Below are positions 25,501 to 36,400 of a DNA stretch of 64,000 nt, piece by piece. Both the position numbers and the translations under genes were made by a program. The stretch lies in the NCBI GenBank assembly GCA_030077755.1, contig JAQJZZ010000012.1, forward strand, positions 1,612,001 through 1,676,000. The letters run 5' to 3'. Numbering within the stretch: position 1 is the stretch's first letter; every line of letters begins with the position of its first letter. The notes below the pieces were generated by a model. It ran no database searches, was not told the origin of the DNA, and saw only the letters and a program-made list of their open reading frames with translations. This DNA comes from Filosporella fistucella. Lineage: Eukaryota > Ascomycota > Leotiomycetes > Helotiales.

Positions 25501-27682
25501 GCGCCAGCTTGTGCGTCGTGAGAGAAGGCGTGCAGTGAGAGGACTGCGACAAGTTTCTCATTACAGATTCCTTCTTTAGGGAAGATTACAGCAACATGCT
25601 TCACATGTTGATGTAGAGCAATGCTGTGTTCGATTTCGCCGAGTTCAATTCTCATGCCTCGAAGTTTGACCTTTTCATCCGTCAGCTAGGTTCGTTTACG
25701 AAAAAATGCAACCTGAACACATAATGATAAGCAACGAAAAGGACATACCTGAGTATCCTTTCGACCAATAAAATGAATTGTACCATCAGAATTGAATTTC
25801 GCAAGATCTCCTGTCTTATAGAATCGATTCACATGAGCAGCTCCCTTTGGAAAGCTCTGAGTCCAGACTGGGTTGTCGATGAACGCTCTTTCAGTTTGCT
25901 CTGGGTTATTCAAATAACCACGAGCGAGGATAGGTCCCGATATGAGGAGCTCACCCACAGCACCTATGGGAACCAGTTTGTCGTGGTCATCAGATTGGAC
26001 AATCCAAGCAAGACCACCAACACTGCGACCAATATTTGCAGGATCACTTTCAGGAGTGAGGTGAGGATCACCAGCTGCAGCGATTGAGCACTCTGATGGT
26101 CCGTATCCTGAGGTATTATTAGCATGATTGATCTTGGTATGCCAAGCAAACTCGAAATTCACGCACCATTAATAAGCTGTATCTGTCCAGCCCATTTCTG
26201 AATATCAGCTTTATGCAACTTCTCTCCTCCAATAATTAATGTCTGTAGACTAGGTACCTCATAAGGTTCGACGAGTTTGACGAGTGAAGGCGTAAGGAAC
26301 GCCCATGTGATCTGGTAGCTATTGATGATACTGGCAAGTCCCTGGGTCATTGCAGCACTATCTGGTGTACAGACGCAAGCTCCTGAGATTAGGGATGTGA
26401 GGATTTCGAGGACGCTCACATCGAAGCTGTAAGATGCAAGTTGCATTACCCGGCTTCGTGGGCCAAGATTCGATTTGGCAGCATGTTGTAAAGCTCCGGA
26501 TAGAAATGCTTTGTGGGTAATGAGGCATCCCTTTGGTTTAGAGGTAGTTCCAGAGGTGAAAATAATATAGAGAAGGCTATCAGGAGTTACACCCGTGCGA
26601 GGTGAAGCACCAGCTTGTCGTAGACAACTGATTAAATTCTCATCAATAATGACGGGTCTTACACCCATACTTTCCCATGACGCAGCGTGATTCAAGTTGG
26701 TGAGGACGAAGTCGTTGTTTATCTGACTGATAATCTCTCGTCGTCGATTTTCGGGATTTGCTGGGTCGATGAATACCATTGCTCCCCCTGCTTTAATGAC
26801 ACCTAATAATGCGGCGATAGCCCAACATGATTTGTCAAAGCAAAGAGGAACTGCGGATTCTGGTCCCACACCTTGTGCCACCAGATGATGGGCAATTAAG
26901 GTGGAGATACGATCAAGTGATTCGTATGTGAATGATCCATCCCAAGCTTCTACAGCTAGGGCATTAGGTTGTTGAAGCACTCTGCGTTGAAAGAGTATGT
27001 GGGCACAGCTATTTACTGTCTCTGGGCATTGGGAGTTATTCCAAGCCCATAGCTAAAGTTCGTAGTCAGCAGCGGCTCGATAGGATGAGAATTTCAAAGA
27101 AAGCATGAAATCACATACCTCAGCTTTATCGTGATCGCTAACAATATCAATGGATGACAAATTTGCGTCTATTCCAGACAAAATGAGATCCATGATATGA
27201 GCAAAAGCAGAGGCCAATCTTCCAGCTTGCTTTGCATCAATCATTCCAGGAAGGAAATGTACAGCGCAATCAATTGTCGTTTCTGACAGATTGCACACAA
27301 GACCTGTTGCATAAGTAGCTCCTACAGGAGCTATACAAAACAGGCCTCCATTTGTGAAGACGGTGACGGTATTCAAGAGAGGGGGATTCTGGGTAAGGTC
27401 AGTATTGGGTGCACTTACCTGACTTGTGCACTTTGCACTATGAAGTAGGGATGAGAATGTTGAGGAAGAATCGATAGGAACTTCACAAGAAGTCCATGTT
27501 GGTGTATCGTTGATGATTGTTTGTGATGGAAAGTCAATAAGTTCCTTCCCAGTATAACCCCAGAGCACAGTTGCCCAGGCTGCATTGACTGCTGAAGTGA
27601 AGTCGAGATCACGATCTCGACAGAAACTGTAAACCATGCCTACTGGCCAAGAACGAGGTGATTGAGATGTGTGATGATTCAT
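10538..27682 (-). CDS. Tetramodular nonribosomal peptide synthetase, predicted cyclic tetrapeptide synthetase
   Basis: Seven exons (27682-27119, 27052-26167, 26107-25749, 25670-21389, 21316-20981, 20845-16140, 16054-10538) join in frame to 5,549 residues. Approximate domain order: partial C 1-185; A1 195-720; T1 (GGDS, Ser ~778); E1 835-1265 (HHAVIDW, EGHGRE); C2 1275-1710 (NHAIVDG); A2 to ~2270; T2 (Ser ~2322); C3 (HHAAYDG); A3; T3 (Ser ~3412); C4 (HHALYDG); A4 3910-4420; T4 (Ser ~4481); E4 4510-4940 (HHLVIDT, EGHGRE); terminal C from ~4975 (SHALIDGMS). All four A domains keep their core motifs (TSG[ST]T, GGE, YGPxE or WGPxE, TGDLxR-like). The terminal SHxxxDxxS fits fungal macrocyclising CT domains. 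Expected product: a cyclic tetrapeptide with D residues from modules 1 and 4. The layout matches HC-toxin synthetase apart from the second E domain. Every intron closes a conserved motif. Cytosolic megasynthase needing a phosphopantetheinyl transferase encoded elsewhere. Confidence 0.96.
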
Positions 27683-28490
27683 AATGGGTAATTTTAGGGT
27701 TGGGGTATCAAAGTTGTATGTCGTTGAATGAATCGTTAATAGTTCTGGGCTGAGAAAGTAGGATGTAGTGTGAAGATGTTATCTTGAAGTCTTATGATTT
27801 GAGTGAGAGTATATCTAAATTGAGATGGACCTTTGAGATATTTTCATCTTCCCGACTTCATTGATCCGTTTGCATGGCTTCATTCCTGACACGCGAAACA
27901 TGCATCGTGAGAATAGGAGTGAGGCGTATATTCTAAAAACATGGATATACTGCTTTAGCTAGTGAGAAAATCACTTGATTCCCGGTTGTTGCAGTAAGGA
28001 TAGACATAAAGTTAAAGTAATTATAGAAGCGTGGTCACAGGTGGTCGCTGAGTACTCAGCCTCGTTGTTCAGACCTAGTCGTGACCAAGTTGTACCAGCT
28101 AAGCAGTGGCCGTTCACCATGGGTACGGCTGAAAATTTCCAAGTGTCGTGACTTTGGATCTATGATGAAAATGGATAGGATTGACGCTGTCATGGCCGGA
28201 ATGAAAAGATTCCATAGTGGAGATGGAATAGAATAGCACGAGAAATGCCAATCCAGGCGCAGTGCCTCATTGGGATCAAATCCTAAGCTTGAATTGGGTG
28301 TCATAGCTCGTGGGGCCAAAAACGAAACTTCATAATACGAAGGGTTGGCGATGATTGGTAGATATGAGTTATTCCGATCAGACCGATTGACGAGAATGAT
28401 CCTTGGGGGCGGGCGACTGCACAACATAGACCGTATCCGGAGAAATGACGGGTACGATAACAAGAATAGGTAAGGCGGGTAAGAATGGAT

Positions 28491-28530
28491 GAGGGTGGAT
28501 GAGGGTGGATTAGGGTGGATGAGAGTGAGG
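28491..28530. repeat. 10-bp minisatellite (GAGGGTGGAT)
   Basis: About four tandem, slightly variable copies of GAGGGTGGAT lie in the NRPS/bZIP intergenic region. Confidence 0.8.
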
Positions 28531-29140
28531 TGAGATGGGGCATGCTGGTGTTTGGGTCGGTGAGAGGAGGTGAAGGTGAAGTTGATTGGCAGTGTCAGGT
28601 CTGGAATGTCGATTGTCGATTGTTTCTTTAGACGCGGTGCGGAACGATGCGCAGCAAAAGTCTGTGCCTCATTTTAATGGGGGGAACAGTTCAAGCTGAA
28701 CAGGGAAGGGGCAGGGAACGGGGGATGATGAGTTATTTCGGGCTTGCTTGGCACGCTTGTCACGTCACGTGGTCTCGCTAGTGCGGTACCTGAGCCTCCT
28801 TCTTGGTTTCCAAAGGATGATGCACCAATGAAAGATCGTCTGGGTCTGTTTCTCTTACCTTAGATTGGTGGCGGTCTTACATTTTCTGGTAGTATCCTAA
28901 ATTCTAAATTCTAAATTCCCCCCCTTCCCCCCTACCTTACCTAAGTATGTGCCTCACCTTCCTATGAGGAGTAAGGAATCCCACCGAACGGGATCATCGA
29001 CATCTCGACATGCACCTACGGAGGTACAGTACTGTACAAGTACATCCAGCGGCCGGCTGGCCACCCAGAGCCATGTAAAGCCAGCCACCTTCTTGCATCT
29101 CCTACTCCAGCTCCGTCTTTGGATCCACTTCCGTCAACTC

Positions 29141-29219
29141 ACCCAATCACCGTCCCACTTCTGTCTAAGCCATCCAATCACAATCCCACTTCTGGCTAAT
29201 CCATCCAATCACAATCCGA
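29141..29219. repeat. Three-copy tandem repeat, about 30 bp
   Basis: The unit CCATCCAATCACAATCCCAC plus TTCTGGCTAA is present about 2.7 times, with a few substitutions. It lies in noncoding DNA between the NRPS and bZIP genes. Confidence 0.7.
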
Positions 29220-29654
29220 CACTCCCCCCTCCACTTGTACCAATCTAGCCCTCCCCTCATCCTTACCCATCCCAAGTCTATCTTCAACAACCACGCCGCA
29301 ACCGCCCCTGGTCCTTCCCACCAAGTAAGGTACAAGTACAGGTACAAATACATCCAAGCGTCTATTGGCCTGTCAGATCTTCCGTACCTTACCTCCTTGC
29401 CACCTTACGGCCCCTGCTAGACCATCTCTAAACTCGAAACAATCCATCTGAGAAATCCCATCGAGTCTGTGCCGCTGGGGTGCTTCCACACAGCCTTGAT
29501 GAACATGTTCCATGTTAAACTCGGCGGATCATCTCTATCATCATCATCTTTTTTTGGTTGACCCATGAACTTCTTATGAAACGTTGTCTGCATTGATATT
29601 TAGCAGAATCAGACCCAATTTCAAAGTGTGGACAAGAAGTTGATATACAGCTTG

Positions 29655-29747
29655 TCACTTGACACGGATACTTGCATCTCACCTCCAAGTCTGGTCGATT
29701 AATAAACTGCATATCACTTGACACGGATACTCGCATCTCATCTCCAA
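29655..29747 (+). promoter_or_regulatory. 34-bp direct repeat upstream of the bZIP-ankyrin gene
   Basis: Bases 29655-29688 and 29714-29747 share the pattern TCACTTGACACGGATACT, then YGCATCTCAYCTCCAA. Only two C/T positions differ over 34 bases, and the copies are 59 bases apart. The second copy ends 28 bases before the start codon at 29776. The placement suggests a 5' leader or promoter element; autoregulation by the bZIP protein is conceivable but untested. Confidence 0.6.
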
Positions 29748-29775
29748 CTTCGACCACACGGGTACTTGTACTACA

Positions 29776-30829
29776 ATGGCAATCATGCTCGCCGAAAGTC
29801 CCAAGAAGACCGGTCGTCCACCAAACGAAGACTACATGAAATTGATGCGACCCGACGAAGATTGGCGACAAGTAGCCAACGGTGCCGAGAGGAGGAAACT
29901 ACAAAATCGACTTGCTCAAAGGGCATACCGTAAGTCATGTCCCCCCTCATATATATCAATCACTAACAAGATCAGGTCGCAACCTCCGTGAAAAGAGCAA
30001 AGAAGTCGAAAAACTAAAAGACAAACTCCGCCGCTTCGAAAAGACAAAATCCCACGATCGATCGTCCAGTTCCCCAGAATACACAGATACTTATTCTCAA
30101 GAACCAATTTCCACCGAAAACATGGAGATATCCACCTCGGAAGACAAAACCACTCTATCAAAAGATCTCCTCCCCCTCAGCGATTTCGAAGCAGACACTT
30201 CCTACGAATACGAAGAAACAGATTTCGAACCATACCACAGTAACAACTCCACCAGCTCTCGCAGCGCACCACAGCGCTCCCTATCACCCCACGATCCGAG
30301 AAGAAGTAGCAGTCCCTTCACAAACCCATCGCCTGAACCGGAGATATGTTCCTATTTCCCTACTTCAGAATATACTCTCTCCCCCGATTTCCTCTTCGAC
30401 GCCGGCGGCAGCGGTATCGACCCTTCGCTCGAGATGATCGGTATGATCTCCGGGTCTCTAGATGGGAACTTCCCAATCTCGTTTACGAATCCGTTTCAAT
30501 CTTCTTCACATTCAAATTCGCAAGCACATTCTCAATACCCCTCCTCTACAGACACAACTCTCTGTCCCACAGACACACTCTCCTCAACCACCAACCCACT
30601 CCTAGATTTCCCATCTAGCGAAGACCGCTGGGCACCAGACAGCAACGCCTCTCTCCTCCATTTCGCCGTCGCAAGCGGCCAGCTCTCGACCCTAAACCTG
30701 ATATTACAGCATCAGAGACTAGATTTGAATGTACAGGACGCGGAGGGGTATACCGCTATCCAGCGGGCGATCATGCTAGGACGGACGGATATGGTGGAGG
30801 TGTTACTTCGTGCTAGCTGTAGGGGATGA
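29776..30829 (+). CDS. bZIP/ankyrin (bANK, TOXE-like) transcription factor
   Basis: Two exons (29776-29929, 29976-30829) join to 335 residues. The basic region RRKLQNRLAQRAYRRNLREK, near residues 38-57, is rebuilt across the intron and has the fungal NxxAQxxxR pattern. It is followed by a short charged helix (SKEVEKLKDKL) rather than a long leucine zipper. The middle is Ser/Pro/acid-rich and looks like an activation region. The C-terminus holds about two ankyrin repeats (SLLHFAVASGQLSTLNLIL and EGYTAIQRAIMLGRTDMVEVLL) and stops shortly after. Known family: bANK proteins such as TOXE of the HC-toxin locus and its counterpart in the apicidin cluster, which activate their peptide synthetase clusters. 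The usual set is about four ankyrin repeats, so this copy looks short at its C-terminus. Divergent position beside the NRPS supports a pathway-specific role. Confidence 0.88.
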
Positions 30830-32289
30830 GGGTAGGAAAGAAGCAGAATTTGTGTCTTTATAAATATTGTCAAGCGAAGGCTATTTGTAGCATCTGTAGC
30901 GTTTGTTTTATAATCTCTGTCGTTCGCTTAAAAGTATATACCCTAGCTATCAATCTATAACGTACATCTTACACCCTCCACACCTCTCTCCTCCTCCTCA
31001 TCTCCCTTCCCAAGACCCTATCCTCTAATCCATGTCCCATCCTAATTCCCATCCACCACAACCCCTCCCCCCTCCATCTTCCTTCTTCCACTCCCACTCC
31101 CCTTATACCCCCGCAAAAACCACCTCCCTCCTAAACCCGTTCCAAACTCCCTATTTCATACCAACAAGCAATAATCAAACAAATATCAATGATCAAACAA
31201 ACAACCAACCAAATAAACAACAACCAAGTAAACAAGCAAATGACGCTCCGCTGGCCCTCCGGGGGCCACTGCCGTGGAGGCCGGGAGGGGAGGGGCAACG
31301 AGGTGTATTTGTATACAGTGTCTGTTTTGAGATAGAGATCGAGGACGAATAGATATATAAATAGATAGTAAAGGGGGGTGTGTTTGGATTAAACTGAAAA
31401 TGGGAAATATGATATGCCTATTTTTGGGAATAAGAAGGAGAGGGAGAAGGAGAGGGGGGAGGAGAATTAGATTTATCTCTGATTTTATATATAAAGGGGC
31501 TTTTCTTTAAGGGTTTGGATTAGATCTCTAAGCTATATAATACAAGGATAGCTTGATATCTTATTTTGTGATTATTACTTATGCGCCTTAAGGAAGGGGT
31601 TTTCTTTTCTCCCCCAAAAATAGGGTTTTAAAAAATTAAATATATATTATATTATATATTTGAAATGGAAGAAAGAAATACTAAATTCTTGAAGAGAAAT
31701 CCTTATACTGACATCTCTGTCTTTAGATTTCTCTCTTGAGATGGATTTTCGTTTCTTTAGGATTTTGAATTTTGGGAAGAAGTCTGTAGGTGTTCCATAT
31801 CAACGAACATAACCTGAAGAAGAGACATGAAAATGCAGAACCAGTCGAGTCGCCCAGTAGACAACTTTCTCCGCCCACACCTATCTTTAACTTGGCTGTA
31901 GGACCTCCCAAGGCTCCTAGCCCTCTCCAAATAGATAATAGTAACTTAAGAGCATCTTTGAGAGGCAGTCTTTGACAAGGCTATTTATTCATCGAGCTAT
32001 TTCCGGATAACCTTACAATTTGGCATACCGTTTGCAGATCGGCCTCAACCGGATAAGATTTAGTGGAAGAGCCCATCTCAGCTTGAAGTTTCTGCGACTC
32101 CTCATCAATATGGTATTGAGCTGAGAACCGTGAGTGGCGGAATACGTACAGCATGAGTACCCCCGTGCAAAGTTATCATAGAGAGAAAGTTTTTCAAAAG
32201 ATCGGTAAAATTGCCATTTTGTCGTTCCTGTCTCGAGGCTTCATTCATATGGTCTGTCATAGAGGTGGAACCTTAGGCTTCGTGGATTA
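30830..32289. other. Intergenic after bZIP-ankyrin gene
   Basis: No intact gene. It holds the second copy of the 46-bp GC-rich hairpin repeat (31238-31283), purine-rich tracts (31430-31470) and an AT-rich run near 31640-31665. Some of 31690-32289 may be further decayed sequence of the kinase-like remnant that follows. Confidence 0.5.
31238..31283 (+). repeat. 46-bp GC-rich hairpin repeat, copy 2
   Basis: Identical over 46 bases to 9512-9557 and in the same orientation, after a run of AAACAA-type low-complexity sequence. The two copies bracket the NRPS and bZIP-ankyrin genes. The sequence forms the same nested hairpin. Confidence 0.85.
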
Positions 32290-32819
32290 CTAGCTCGAGT
32301 GGCAGAGTTGTCAAATTCTGCATGCACAAGGGTTTCCGCTCTAATAACATAATTCTGCGATGCGGGAAATCAGCAGTCGATGGGGATGCGTTTGCTGTGA
32401 CTTGGACTGGGGAAATGAATAATGAAGAGTGATTGGAATATCTAAATTTGAAACAGTTTTAGCTGCTACAATTTGAGTACGCTCGACCCTCATTCGATAC
32501 CACACTTACAGAAACTCTAAAGCCCTACTTATCCAAAGACGACCATTACCGTCACCCAAACCCGTTCAACCAGACCAGACTAGGCAATCCCGTCACAGAG
32601 AGATTCCGCTACCGCCACGATACGTACTCACTTGGAAGTGACCTCTTGAAACTAGGGAACTGGACGCCGCTCAAGACACTATGGCAGAACAAGGTTGCTG
32701 AGGGAAATGATATCTTCAGTCGTGACTTGATTAACGGCTTTGTCCCTCATCTAGAGGGAAGATGCGGGGAGACGTATGCGGATGCTGGGAAATACTGCGT
32801 AGTAGCACTAAAGACGTAG
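32290..32819 (+). pseudogene. Remnant of a protein-kinase-like (HeLo/HET-s-associated type) gene
   Basis: There is no usable ATG and at least one frame change. Around 32320-32370 one frame reads MHKGFRSNNIIL, which resembles the kinase catalytic loop HKG-x-RSxNILF of fungal HeLo-associated kinase-like proteins. From 32472 to the stop at 32819 another frame is open for 115 codons. It contains FEYARPSFD, RYRHDTYSLGSDLL (compare the usual RHDIYSLGxxLLEIG helix), WTPLKTLW and a final GETYADAGKYC. Order and spacing fit the C-lobe of that kinase-like domain. A stop near 32440 and the frame break between the two parts indicate decay; an unrecognised intron could account for part of it. The N-lobe and any HeLo domain are not recognisable upstream. 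Confidence 0.55.
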
Positions 32820-33452
32820 TGAACGAGCTGTGGAGTTTTTATGAAGAAGTAATCTCTAGATTACAGACGTGTAAAGCATAGTATGTGCGAACATTACATT
32901 CAATGTAGTAGTATAAGTTAGGACTTAACTGGCTATGTCCATATTTTCCTACCATCGCGATGATGGTGATCTATTCCAAACTCCTAGGGAATCTCTAGAT
33001 TAAAGTAATCATAAAGTAGATATTATTTTACTAATCCGTCTCAGATATCTCTTAATTTCAAGTGCCTGATATATTGAATAGATGTTCACAACAAGGGATT
33101 CGAAAGTAAGGTAAGAGGCTTTGACATTGATAGGAAATATGTATCTTTTGTCTGCTGGGGTTTGAGGCTTGTAGGAGGAAGGGGTGGAAAGAGTAAGGAT
33201 ATATTGCTGAGTTCGTTTGGGGTTAGTATGAATTTTGAATATTACTTTTCCTCTTGATATTTTGAGATATTCTTGAATGGGATAGGATGTTTGAATAGTG
33301 TTTCACTTCCCCGCTGATCTCCGAGTCTATGAGAAAATATTTCGAAAAGCCGGGTGGGAGTGTGTGAAGGAAAAAGATATATTCATTTATTTATCACCCC
33401 GGAACTCCGTATAAAACAAAAGTATATAACTCTAACGCTTAACAAGCTTCTC
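32820..33452. other. Intergenic after kinase remnant / ABC transporter 3' flank
   Basis: AT-rich noncoding DNA; no gene seen. It contains the presumed 3' untranslated region of the ABC transporter. Confidence 0.55.
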
Positions 33453-36400
33453 TTAAAAAGAATTCGTCCTATCACCATAATCATCCTCTCTCACCCCCAA
33501 AGAATCCCTCACCAGCGCCCTAAACACTGTATCCCTCCCCACCAACTCCCCCGGCCTCCCCCACTCCACCAATCGTCCCTTATCCATCACCCCCACAATA
33601 TCATACCCCATAATAGTCTTCAGTCTATGCGCCACGGCAATAATCGTACATCCTCTAAATCTCCTATCCAAAATCCCCTGAATCAACTTCTCTGTCTCTA
33701 TATCCACGGAAGCAGTAGCTTCATCTAGCACCAAGATAGGCGAACTTCTCAACATCGCTCTCGCGAGCGAGAGAAGTGCTTTTTGTCCGTGAGAGAGAAA
33801 TGTAGATGGTAAGGGGGAATCAAGTCCAGATGGGAGATCGGAGATAGTATCTAGGAGTCCGACTTCTTCTAATGCTGTAAGGATAGCAAAATCTGGGTTG
33901 GAGCCCAAGGGATCAAGGTTCTCTCGTAGCGTGCCGGGGAGGAGAAATGCTTGTTGAGGGAGGGCATTGAGTTTCAATCGTACTTCGGAGCGGGAAATGG
34001 TGGATATATCGACGCTGTCTATGGTTATGCGTCCGGATGTTATTTCCGTCATACGGAATAAAGTAGCGAGGAGAGAACTCTTCCCGCTTCCGCTGCGTCC
34101 ACAGATACCTACTCGCTGGCCGGGATGGATCTTGAAAGAGAGAGATTTTAGAATAGGTTCCGAGGTGTGAGAGTAAGATGCAGTGACGTTGTAGAATTCT
34201 ATTGAGCCTTGGACAGGCCATTTCCAGAGAACGGTTTTGTAATCGTCTGGACGCTCGCTTTCGACTGTAGAGGTGAAGCTTTTTACTCGGCAGACTGCGC
34301 CTATTGATGTTTCGAGGAGGGTCCAATTACTTATCAGCTGTTTCAATACAGAACTGAAACCGATGATGTTGAGGAGTGCTAGACCCATTAGGCCAGGATC
34401 AATTGTTCCTTTTCCTTTTACGGCGATGGAGGCGAGTAGCACCGCGATACCGCTTACTAAGAGGTCGAGAACGAGACCTAGCCAACGTTGAACGCAGAGA
34501 AGGAGGTAGAAGGGTCGTTGGGAGATGTTGATATGTTGGGCGTTGGTCTTGAGATAAGGGAGTGTCCAGCCGAATGCGCGGATCGTAACTAATCCCCCTA
34601 ATGTCTCTAGAAAATGAGAGAAGAGGAGGGATTTAGCTTCTATGTCTAATAATCTCAATACTCTCGAGGTACGGAGATAGTATTTCTGCGTCATATACGC
34701 TGCTAATACACAGAAAGGGAGTGCTACACCAGCGTATTTCGCAGTAGATGCTATAACGAGCGTTTGAGCGATTAATACGAATGCCATGAGGATGGCGTGG
34801 ATGAGAGAGACTGGGAGTTCCATGTCGATTAGATCAAGATCTTGGCTGAAGCGGTTGGTAATAGATCCGGCGTCTGTGTGGGTGAAGAATGAGAGCGGGG
34901 CTGACATGACGGCTGAAAGGACGCGGGAATGCATTGTTCGGGCTACACGAGGAGCGATGGATATAACGAGGAAGCTAGGTTGTTAGTAAATTGTATTGGA
35001 TATGGAAAGGATGAAACTTACCCACAGCTTGCTCCAAGAGAAATGATAGTTAGAAGTCCGAGCATGAGATAGATGCCAGCATAATACCCCGCCCTATCTG
35101 CGGGATGTTTAACATTATCAGCTGCCCACCATCTAGCCCAAGCTTGTGGAAATACGACTCCAAAGCCATAGAAAGAGCAAATCGCAATGAATATCCACCA
35201 TCGAATCCATCCAAAACTTTCAATGTAGTATTTATACACCCTGAAATCGCCTGTAGATACATCACTGATATCAATATTCGGGAGTGCCTTAGCTAAAGCT
35301 TCTTGTGTGCCGTTGGCGAAGAGAGAGACTTCCTCTTTCTTGCTGGAATATTCAGGACGCTGATGAAGATCGAGATGGGATACGTAGCCAGGTCTGCGAG
35401 AGAGTTCCTTAAAAGAACCTTGTTCTGTGATTGTGCCATGCTGATTCAAAACGATAATCTGATCTGCATCAGGTAACCGATGCAGTGCATTCGTAGCCAT
35501 TATGACCGTAGTTTGATTTTTTTTGAGTAGTCCGCGTGGTGAGAAAACCACAGACGATACAACTTCTTCTGTTGTTGCATCTAGACCACTCAATACGTCA
35601 TCCAGAACCATAGTTTTCTTTTTTGAATAAACCGCTCGTGCAAGACTGATTCGCATTTGTTGACCACCACTGAGACTGGCTCCACTACTTCCTGCATGTG
35701 TAAGATCACCGTTTGGAAGTTGTTCAAAATCTTTTGTCAAACAGCATGCAGATAGAACTGTTGAGTACCATGCAGGTTCGAAACTATAACCTCCTAGTAT
35801 ATTTTGTCGGAGAGTAGTATTCGAAATCCAAGGCCGCTGAGCACAATACGCAGCATCTTGAAAAGCAACTCGCACATATCCACCACTACTTCTTGTCTCT
35901 CCAAGCAGCATATGCAATAGTGTGGATTTACCGCAACCTACTGGCCCGATAATCATAGTTAATTTTCCTTCTGGGATAGAGAAGTTTAGATCTCTGAGAA
36001 TTGGTTTCGTGGTGTCTTCCCAGCTGACCGATGCTCCACGGGCATGTGCCGAATTAAGATATGGAGACATTTCTAGTCTTCGGCGATGGGCTTTGCTTAA
36101 AGTATATATATCTCTCACCGCCCCATTGCGACCCATAGGAGACAAGGAGGTAAATTCATCAAGCTCCATGGCTGATTGACGTCTCGAAGAAAGGTTTCGC
36201 ATCAGTCGTCCTGAATAGTTGGTCCATGCTCTCTGTGCACTGGTATGTAAACGATTATCTACCCTTGGGTCGGAGTTGAGATAGTTTTGAATTCGATCAA
36301 AGCATCCAACAGCTCCCATGACACCAGCAAGGGCATCTATCAAGATCGATACAGGTGCAAGCAGAAGTTGTAGGAGCGCCAGAATTGTGAGAGCTTTGGC

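Larger units (their letters stand above)
27683..29775. promoter_or_regulatory. Divergent promoter region, NRPS / bZIP-ankyrin gene
   Basis: About 2.1 kb with no supported gene separates the NRPS (minus) from its presumed regulator (plus). It contains a GAGGGTGGAT minisatellite (28491-28530), a CACGTCACGTGG palindrome-rich site (about 28758), an (ATTCTAA)n tract near 28895, a three-copy repeat of about 30 bp (29141-29219) and a 34-bp direct repeat close to the bZIP start (29655-29747). No match to the ATCTCNCGNA tox-box was found by eye. Confidence 0.6.

Noticed and set aside
28056..28543. Open minus frames upstream of the NRPS
   Set aside because: No domain and low-complexity composition; they overlap a minisatellite and the divergent promoter.
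28491..29219. Short tandem repeats considered as a CRISPR array
   Set aside because: The units abut each other without unique spacers and this is a eukaryotic genome; they are mini- and microsatellites.
27683..29775. tox-box (ATCTCNCGNA) in the NRPS/bZIP promoter
   Set aside because: I read both strands by eye and found no full match. The only full match I noticed (TACGTGAGAT, about 2769) lies inside the CorA-like gene. A computed scan could still overturn this.
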